Shown here: positions 61,744-64,000 of the stretch, piece by piece | Position numbering within the stretch: position 1 is the stretch's first letter | Layout: each line of letters begins with the position of its first letter | Assembly (NCBI GenBank): GCA_900469345.1 | Contig: UBWZ01000016.1 | Coordinates: 124,001 to 188,000 of the forward strand | Length of the DNA: 64,000 bases | DNA from: Hyphomicrobiales bacterium | Lineage (GTDB): Bacteria > Pseudomonadota > Alphaproteobacteria > Rhizobiales > Rhizobiaceae | Direction: 5' to 3' | Notes under the pieces: generated by a model | What the model saw: the letters and a program-made list of their open reading frames with translations, nothing else | The model's database searches: none | Told to the model about the DNA's origin: nothing | Translations under genes and position numbers: made by a program

Positions 61744-63177
61744 CTATCTGCGCACGCCCTCGCCGGCGATGCCGTTGCTCACCAGCGCCGAGCGGCCGCG
61801 TGGGAGATATTCGCCGGAGCAGGTGCCTCCGACGAGGCTGTTCCCATCCATGATCGACTTGCCGCGTACCAGAAGGCGAACAGGCCAGCCACGGATATCG
61901 AGCCCTTCATAAGGTGTGTAGTCGGCGCCGTGCTGCAGCATGTCGTTGGTCAGGCTTATCCGCTTGTCCGGATCCCAGAGCGCGATGTCGGCATCGGCGC
62001 CGATCGCGATCGTGCCCTTGCGCGGGTAGAGGCCGTAAAGCTTGGCGTGGTTCGTGGAGGTCACGGCCACGAACTGATTGAGGCTGATCCGGCCTTTCAT
62101 GACGCCTTCGGAAAACAGGATCGGCAGGCGGGTCGCCACGCCCGGAATTCCATTGGGAATCCAGCGGAAATGCCGCTTGCCCTTGTCGTTCAGCTTGCCT
62201 TGCGGATCGTCGAAGCGAAACGGGCAGTGATCGGAGGAAAAAAGGTCGAAGACGCCCTGTTCGAGGCCTTCCCAGCAGGCATCCTGGCTTGCCTTGTCGC
62301 GCGGCGGTGGCGAACAGACATATTTGGCGCCTTCCAGTGCCTCCTGGTCGAGATCGTCTGCCGTCAACATGAGATATTGCGGGCAGGTCTCGCCGGCGAT
62401 CTTCTGGCCGCGCATCCGGGCACGGCGGATTTCCTCCATGGCCTCGCGGTTGGACACATGCACGATCACGATCGGCACGTCGACGATCTCCGCCAGCGAC
62501 AGGGCCCGATGCGTCGCTTCGCGCTCGGCTGCCACCGGGCGGGTGGTGGCGTGGAATTTGGGCGCAAGCTTGCCGTCTTCCTCGTGCCGGCCGATCAGGT
62601 AGCGGATGGCGTCCTCGTTCTCGCAATGGACCATGACCAGAGCACCGGTGCGCCTTGCGGTGTCGAGCGTCGCCAGGATCTGGTCGTCGCGCAGGCGAAG
62701 TCCCTCATAGGTCATGAAGACCTTGAGAGAGGTATAGCCGTCCTCAACCAGGGCCGGCAGTTCCTGGCCGAGCACCTCCGGCGTCGGGTCCGTGATGACC
62801 AGATGGAAGGCGACATCGACGTGGCATTTGCCGTCAGCCTTGGCGTGGTAGACCTTCAGCGCCTCGCGCAGCGTCTGCCCTTTTTCCTGCATGCAGAAGG
62901 CAAGCACGGTGCTGTTGCCGCCGATCGCCGCCGAACGGGTGCCTGAGTCAAAATCATCTGCCATGACGATGCCGTCCCCGGACGGCTGGTCGAGATGGAC
63001 ATGGCTGTCGATGCCGCCTGGCATCACGTAGAGACCGGTGGCATCGATCACCTCGTCGGCCTCGGTCAATGTGGCGGCAAGCGCCGCGATGCGGCCATCC
63101 TTGATGCCGACGTCACTGACGAAGGTATCGCTTGCCGTGACCACAGTTCCGTGGCGGATGACCGTATCGAAGCGCAT
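61744..63177 (-). CDS. Dihydropyrimidinase/D-hydantoinase
   Basis: 477 residues, the usual length. The binuclear metal site is recognisable: DSHVHLDQP (two His), SLKVFMTYEG (carboxylated Lys), VHCEN (His), VHVSN (His) and SSDHCPF (Asp). It opens the ring of dihydropyrimidines or hydantoins. AAGGAAA precedes the ATG at 63177. It follows a class V aminotransferase gene by 37 nt in the same direction, so the two may degrade one nitrogen compound. Confidence 0.93.
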   Translation of the reverse strand: MRFDTVIRHGTVVTASDTFVSDVGIKDGRIAALAATLTEADEVIDATGLYVMPGGIDSHVHLDQPSGDGIVMADDFDSGTRSAAIGGNSTVLAFCMQEKGQTLREALKVYHAKADGKCHVDVAFHLVITDPTPEVLGQELPALVEDGYTSLKVFMTYEGLRLRDDQILATLDTARRTGALVMVHCENEDAIRYLIGRHEEDGKLAPKFHATTRPVAAEREATHRALSLAEIVDVPIVIVHVSNREAMEEIRRARMRGQKIAGETCPQYLMLTADDLDQEALEGAKYVCSPPPRDKASQDACWEGLEQGVFDLFSSDHCPFRFDDPQGKLNDKGKRHFRWIPNGIPGVATRLPILFSEGVMKGRISLNQFVAVTSTNHAKLYGLYPRKGTIAIGADADIALWDPDKRISLTNDMLQHGADYTPYEGLDIRGWPVRLLVRGKSIMDGNSLVGGTCSGEYLPRGRSALVSNGIAGEGVRR

Positions 63178-63214
63178 CGGCTTTTCCTTCCTGTCGTGCC
63201 TGGCGGCGCGGATT

Positions 63215-64000
63215 TCAGCTTGCCTTGGCGAGACCGGCGTCACCGGAGAGAATTCGGTCCAGTGCCGCCGTGAAGCGGTCGAGCTCCTCGACGGTGTTGT
63301 AGTGGACCATGGACACCCGCAACATGCCGCCGTGATCGGTCAGCCCGAGATATTCTGCAAGCCGGCGCGAATGGAAGTCGCCAAAGCGCATGGCGATCTT
63401 CTCCCCGTCCATCGCCCTGCAGATCTCGCCGGCTTCACGGCCGTCGATTCGGAAGGCGATCGTGGGGACACGGGTTCCGTCGCGATTGTAGGCCTGCCCG
63501 ACGATCTGGCAGTCGTTGCGCGAGCGCAGGTAGCCAAGCAGCTTTTCGGTCAGGAGATTTTCCTGGGCGGTGATTGCCGCAAAGCCTGCCTCGATCTTCT
63601 GGCGGATGCTGCCGGTTTCTCCCGCCTGCTCGCCAAGCGTCGAAAGGTAATCGACGATGCCGCAGGTGGAATAGGCCAGCTCGTAGTTCGGGTTTCCCGG
63701 CTCGAGCTTGCCCGGCACTTTGTCCTTGCCGTAGAAGTAGTGATAGAGCGTGTCGAGTTCGAGCAGCAGGTCGTACTTGCCGTACATCAGTGCGTAGTGC
63801 GGCCCGTAGGTCTTGTAGAGGCTGAAGACATAGTAGTCGGCATCGATACCCTGCACGTCGACAGCGCGGTGAGGCGCATAGGCCACGGCGTCGACGCAGA
63901 TCCGGGCGCCGCGGGCATGCACGAAGTCCGAGATTTCGCGAATCGGATTGATCGAGCCCAGAATGTTGGAGACATGGGTGACGCAGACCAGCTTGGTGCG
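63215..64000 (-). CDS. Class V aminotransferase / cysteine desulfurase-like protein (partial, N-terminus beyond window)
   Basis: About 261 codons are visible and the frame stays open to the window edge. The PLP-binding core is clear: THVSNILGSINPI, ARICVDAVAYAPH and the cofactor lysine in FSLYKTYGPH. The C-terminal domain contains VPTIAFRIDG and RFGDFHSRRL. It belongs to the SufS/Csd-like fold. With a hydantoinase downstream, a role in breakdown of an amino compound is more likely than in iron-sulfur assembly, but this is not settled. Confidence 0.88.
   Translation of the reverse strand, partial: RTKLVCVTHVSNILGSINPIREISDFVHARGARICVDAVAYAPHRAVDVQGIDADYYVFSLYKTYGPHYALMYGKYDLLLELDTLYHYFYGKDKVPGKLEPGNPNYELAYSTCGIVDYLSTLGEQAGETGSIRQKIEAGFAAITAQENLLTEKLLGYLRSRNDCQIVGQAYNRDGTRVPTIAFRIDGREAGEICRAMDGEKIAMRFGDFHSRRLAEYLGLTDHGGMLRVSMVHYNTVEELDRFTAALDRILSGDAGLAKAS

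Noticed and set aside
1-64000. CRISPR arrays, tRNA or rRNA genes, insertion sequences and integrase-type attachment sites
   Set aside because: I looked for regularly spaced repeats, clover-leaf or rRNA landmarks, transposase motifs and flanking direct repeats and recognised none.

Overview
This is about 64 kb of GC-rich DNA, densely coding, with ATGA/GTGA overlaps inside operons, many sugar-acid and polyol enzymes and six complete ABC importers. The style fits a rhizobial alphaproteobacterium (Rhizobium/Agrobacterium/Ensifer relatives), probably a megaplasmid or chromid given that nearly everything is accessory catabolism. This assignment is an inference from gene style and content. I saw no rRNA, tRNA, CRISPR array, insertion sequence or replication origin.

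Layout. (1) 1-10040: a divergent sugar island. Leftward are a split transketolase, an FGGY kinase and a SorC/EryD-like regulator (cut by the window edge). Rightward are a ribose-type ABC importer, two short-chain dehydrogenases and a triosephosphate isomerase. (2) 10087-11058: an FMN riboswitch and ribB, followed by a perfect 15-bp inverted repeat. (3) 11375-26266: two convergent sugar-acid operons meeting at 20205/20212. The rightward one has a GntR regulator, DapA-family aldolase/dehydratase, binding-protein importer, enolase-superfamily dehydratase, SMP-30 lactonase and aldose epimerase. The leftward one has a NitT/TauT-type importer, IlvD/Edd dehydratase, RraA-like protein and HpaI-like aldolase, controlled from a divergent GntR gene at 26414. 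(4) 27137-30429: LysR with an NmrA/SRPBCC pair, a histidine-kinase remnant and an orphan CHASE3 protein. (5) 30521-39617: GntR, a peptide-type importer, D-mannonate dehydratase (ManD) and a second enolase-superfamily dehydratase, closed by a clear terminator. (6) 39743-48598: a leftward ribose/LsrB-type importer with DhaK and DhaL, and a divergent LacI regulator and aldo-keto reductase, with perfect palindromic operators between them. (7) 48705-51848: a large hybrid histidine kinase carrying an in-frame ParD-type antitoxin domain at its N-terminus. (8) 52380-61695: a PhnF-like regulator, a second peptide-type importer and three phosphoesterases. (9) 61744-64000: a leftward hydantoinase/dihydropyrimidinase and a class V aminotransferase (cut by the window edge).

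Each block pairs one importer with one regulator and a short set of intracellular enzymes, so the window reads as a series of self-contained nutrient-scavenging cassettes. Several importers carry a strong hairpin just after the binding-protein gene, which would raise binding-protein output over the membrane parts. The most unusual items are the ParD-kinase fusion, the transketolase-based sugar cassette, and the phosphodiester uptake operon whose hydrolases all look cytoplasmic.
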